Below, in pieces: positions 13,401 through 14,008 of a stretch of DNA of 14,008 nt (positions within the stretch are counted from its first letter, which is position 1; each line of letters opens with the position of its first letter). The notes below the pieces were generated by a model that searched no databases, was not told where the DNA came from, and saw only the letters and a list, made by a program, of their open reading frames with translations. The stretch comes from Erysipelotrichaceae bacterium (GTDB lineage Bacteria > Bacillota_I > Bacilli_A > Erysipelotrichales > Erysipelotrichaceae): NCBI GenBank assembly GCA_020026035.1, contig JAHHRC010000030.1:1-14008 (forward strand), read 5' to 3'. The translations under genes were made by a program, and so were the position numbers.

Positions 13401-13672
13401 GAGGTACCGGCCTAAACCTAACCGCCGCAGACATCGTCATCCATTATGACCCATGGTGGAACACAGCCGCTGAAAACCAAGCATCAGACCGTGCACACCG
13501 CATCGGCCAAGAATCCATCGTAACCGTCTATCGCCTCATCCTAGAAGGATCCATCGAAGAAAAAATCCTTCATATGCAACAAGAAAAAGCAGACCTTGCC
13601 AACGGAGTACTCCAAGACCAAGCAATGGCCTCTTCCACCCTCTCGAAAGACGATCTGCTCAAACTACTTTAA
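10436..13672 (+). CDS. SNF2-family DNA translocase/helicase with SWIM zinc finger
   Basis: A 1078-residue superfamily 2 ATPase of the bacterial HepA/SNF2 type. A SWIM zinc finger (Cys74, Cys76, Cys84, His86) lies near the N-terminus, followed by a long region (about 130-600) that matches the position of the bacterial SNF2-associated domain. The ATPase core has Walker A DEMGLGKT (647-654, Lys653), DEAQ Walker B (743-746), TGTPIENR (771-778) and LFSQFTSMLDIL. Motifs V-VI read SLKAGGTGLNLTAADIVIHYDPWW and ASDRAHRIGQ (Arg1019, Arg1022). All helicase motifs are intact and the length is normal for the SWIM-SNF2 class. Such proteins translocate on double-stranded DNA and displace proteins, possibly RNA polymerase; the cellular role of this class is largely unknown. 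It stands alone, without a partner nuclease, methylase or DISARM-like gene, so a defence role is not supported here. Asn/Gln/Thr enrichment follows the AC-rich strand. Confidence 0.95.
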   Translation: MIKENDLLNYTNASILEDARDLYYAGHIGTVKMIRGNYNVLEITSKVKDARGYSTYEPTVYLNQDADQILDYTCTCEHTPNQMCEHQTSVLIKTIYDNLKPPHPILNQPQQPQTTTQTSWKRSTALELKHLINSYTEQANSLKPILQKTTNIQALPELNFLPNHTIALSLRIGQKGTRKYLVRNLSTFATNMQRQAFDEYGKNLSFYHSIDAFDEPSKPLIQFILQLINITNTEYQEYIYLEGAILDQFIDHIAFKSPSFSLLHYLHNNVEHNCTIYDTIDDLDIKLIEKDDGYQLSSNPFHIYKGYNFLYLKPTSKQRMYRISANNQNITPFLEYLQETKGKPQYLSQADLPAFIQDVFPNIQQTLPIQTPNLNLDEYMKETPTIKIYLDAPNKDTLTAKVEATYKNNQTYNILNTDKDTYANRNLPHESKIEQTIAPMFNTYDEQSQTFAIIDHEEMFFNLLYEGLQTLQQLGQVFISTRLKAYTIQTPSKFDIGISVQSGLLKLDIGSKELKPEELSEILSRYDEKKSFYRLKNGQFIQANEALKDLNQLQETLHFSKKQIKDENILIPTYRALSIDNLTNNTNNLLLNYDDHFYHLIENMNDIQHKQYTPPEPLNQILRDYQKKGYSWLNSLYENGFCGLLADEMGLGKTIQVIAFVKGLKNRKRVLIVSPASLVYNWAAEFKHFASDLPIRLIAGNQEERAHLIASSNDDDIIITSYDLLKRDITSYLPLEFSAEIIDEAQFIKNPKTKAARAVKGINSNFRIALTGTPIENRLSELWSIFDYLMPGFLYSYKQFQNDIEYPIVLLQDEEAKQRLQNMVAPFTLRRLKKDVLQDLPDKLEEVLYAPLEGEQKELYQASVQNLTNALNNESNDDFNKHRIEVLAEITKLRETCCSPALLYKNYQGNSAKEDMCIDLINRAVNSNHKVLLFSQFTSMLDILVKRLEQEGIKYHMLTGSTPKKERANLVEQFQNDDVPVFCISLKAGGTGLNLTAADIVIHYDPWWNTAAENQASDRAHRIGQESIVTVYRLILEGSIEEKILHMQQEKADLANGVLQDQAMASSTLSKDDLLKLL

Positions 13673-13674
13673 CC

Positions 13675-13700
13675 AAAGCGCCAATCCAGGCGCTTTTCTT
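13675..13700 (+). terminator. Intrinsic terminator of the SNF2 helicase gene
   Basis: AAAGCGCC-AATCCA-GGCGCTTT forms a perfect 8-bp stem and is followed by a T-rich tract (TTTTCTTT). It begins 3 bp after the stop codon. Confidence 0.9.
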
Positions 13701-13744
13701 TATGCACGCACAACATCACAATCAATTTCACTCGATTTAGAAAT

Positions 13745-14008
13745 AGTCGGAATAGAACTAAAATGTCGGAATAAATGTCGGAATGGAACCAAAATGTCGG
13801 ATTAAATGTCGGAATAGATGTCGGAATGGAACCAAAATGTCGGATTGAATGTCGGAATGAATGTCGGAATGGGACCAAAATGTCGGATTGAATGTCGGAA
13901 TGGGACGAAAATGTCGGATTAAATGTCGGAATAAATGTCGGAATGAAACCAAAATGTCGGAATGAATGTCGGAATAAATGTCGGAATGGGACGAAAATGT
14001 CGGATTGA
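13745..14008. repeat. Tandem array of 12-bp and 19-bp TGTCGGA units with a 117-bp higher-order repeat
   Basis: Two unit types share the core TGTCGGA. The short type S is TGTCGGAWTRRA (12 bp); the long type L is TGTCGGAATGRRACSAAAA (19 bp). From 13764 the order is S L S S L S S L (13764-13880, 117 bp), then exactly the same order again (13881-13997, 117 bp), then the start of another S at the window edge. A degenerate L (13745-13763) precedes it. There are no unique spacers, so it is not CRISPR. All three - strand frames are open through it, but no RBS or consistent reading frame is evident because each 19-bp unit shifts the frame. The array continues beyond the window; its function is unknown. 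Confidence 0.9.

Noticed and set aside
10436..13672. SNF2 helicase as part of a defence island (DISARM- or Druantia-like)
   Set aside because: It stands alone with its own promoter and terminator; neighbours are an MscS channel and a repeat, with no methylase, nuclease or phospholipase-type partner.
13669..13952. Two - strand ORFs through the tandem repeat (FRHSFRH, SDIHSDI, PTFIPTF patterns)
   Set aside because: All three - frames are open simply because the repeat has no stop on that strand. Each 19-bp unit shifts the frame, no RBS is seen, and one frame runs into the end of the helicase gene.
13745..14008. CRISPR array
   Set aside because: Units are only 12 and 19 bp, directly adjacent, with no unique spacers of about 30 bp and no cas genes nearby.

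Overview
This window looks like a chromosomal segment of a low-GC Firmicute. I favour an Erysipelotrichia-like gut or oral anaerobe, judging from the gene set, the strong AGGAGG-type ribosome binding sites, the many TGn-TATAAT extended -10 promoters and the standard code (TGA ends the MerR gene). That placement is an inference from gene content, not a database match. The + strand is rich in A and C along its whole length whatever the gene direction. This biases the - strand proteins towards Val/Gly/Asp/Cys and the + strand proteins towards Asn/Gln/Thr/Pro.

Layout, left to right. Bases 1-1890 hold three - strand genes: a cysteine-rich MarR-type regulator, a Mn-type superoxide dismutase, and a protein of unknown function with a lysine-rich histone-H1-like N-terminus. 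A divergent gene at 1891-3357 encodes a complete two-domain NAD(P)HX repair enzyme (Nnr). It is followed by a tRNA-Leu(CAA) gene with its own promoter and terminator, then by a small stand-alone protein resembling one domain of fatty-acid kinase FakA/YloV. Next on the - strand come a CPBP-family membrane protein with altered catalytic residues and a MerR/GyrI-like regulator. The regulator is divergent from an iron-sulfur-flavoprotein-like reductase whose promoter has the 19-bp spacer expected of MerR control.

Bases 6430-9400 (- strand) hold the most unusual unit: an ankyrin-repeat protein and a non-canonical EF-G paralogue. They are translationally coupled and share an identical 17-nt translation start region. 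They are preceded by a leader of about 190 nt with a promoter, a possible 35-codon ORF and an intrinsic terminator that overlaps that ORF's stop codon. This layout suggests attenuation control. Further right are an MscS-type mechanosensitive channel (- strand) and a divergent large SNF2-family helicase with a SWIM zinc finger.

The right end (13745-14008, running off the window) is a tandem repeat built from 12-bp and 19-bp units that share the core TGTCGGA. The units form an ordered 117-bp higher-order repeat that is present twice. Themes that recur are oxidative/redox stress (SOD, MarR, flavoprotein, Nnr) and translation (tRNA, EF-G paralogue). No phage, transposon, CRISPR or classical defence cassette is visible.
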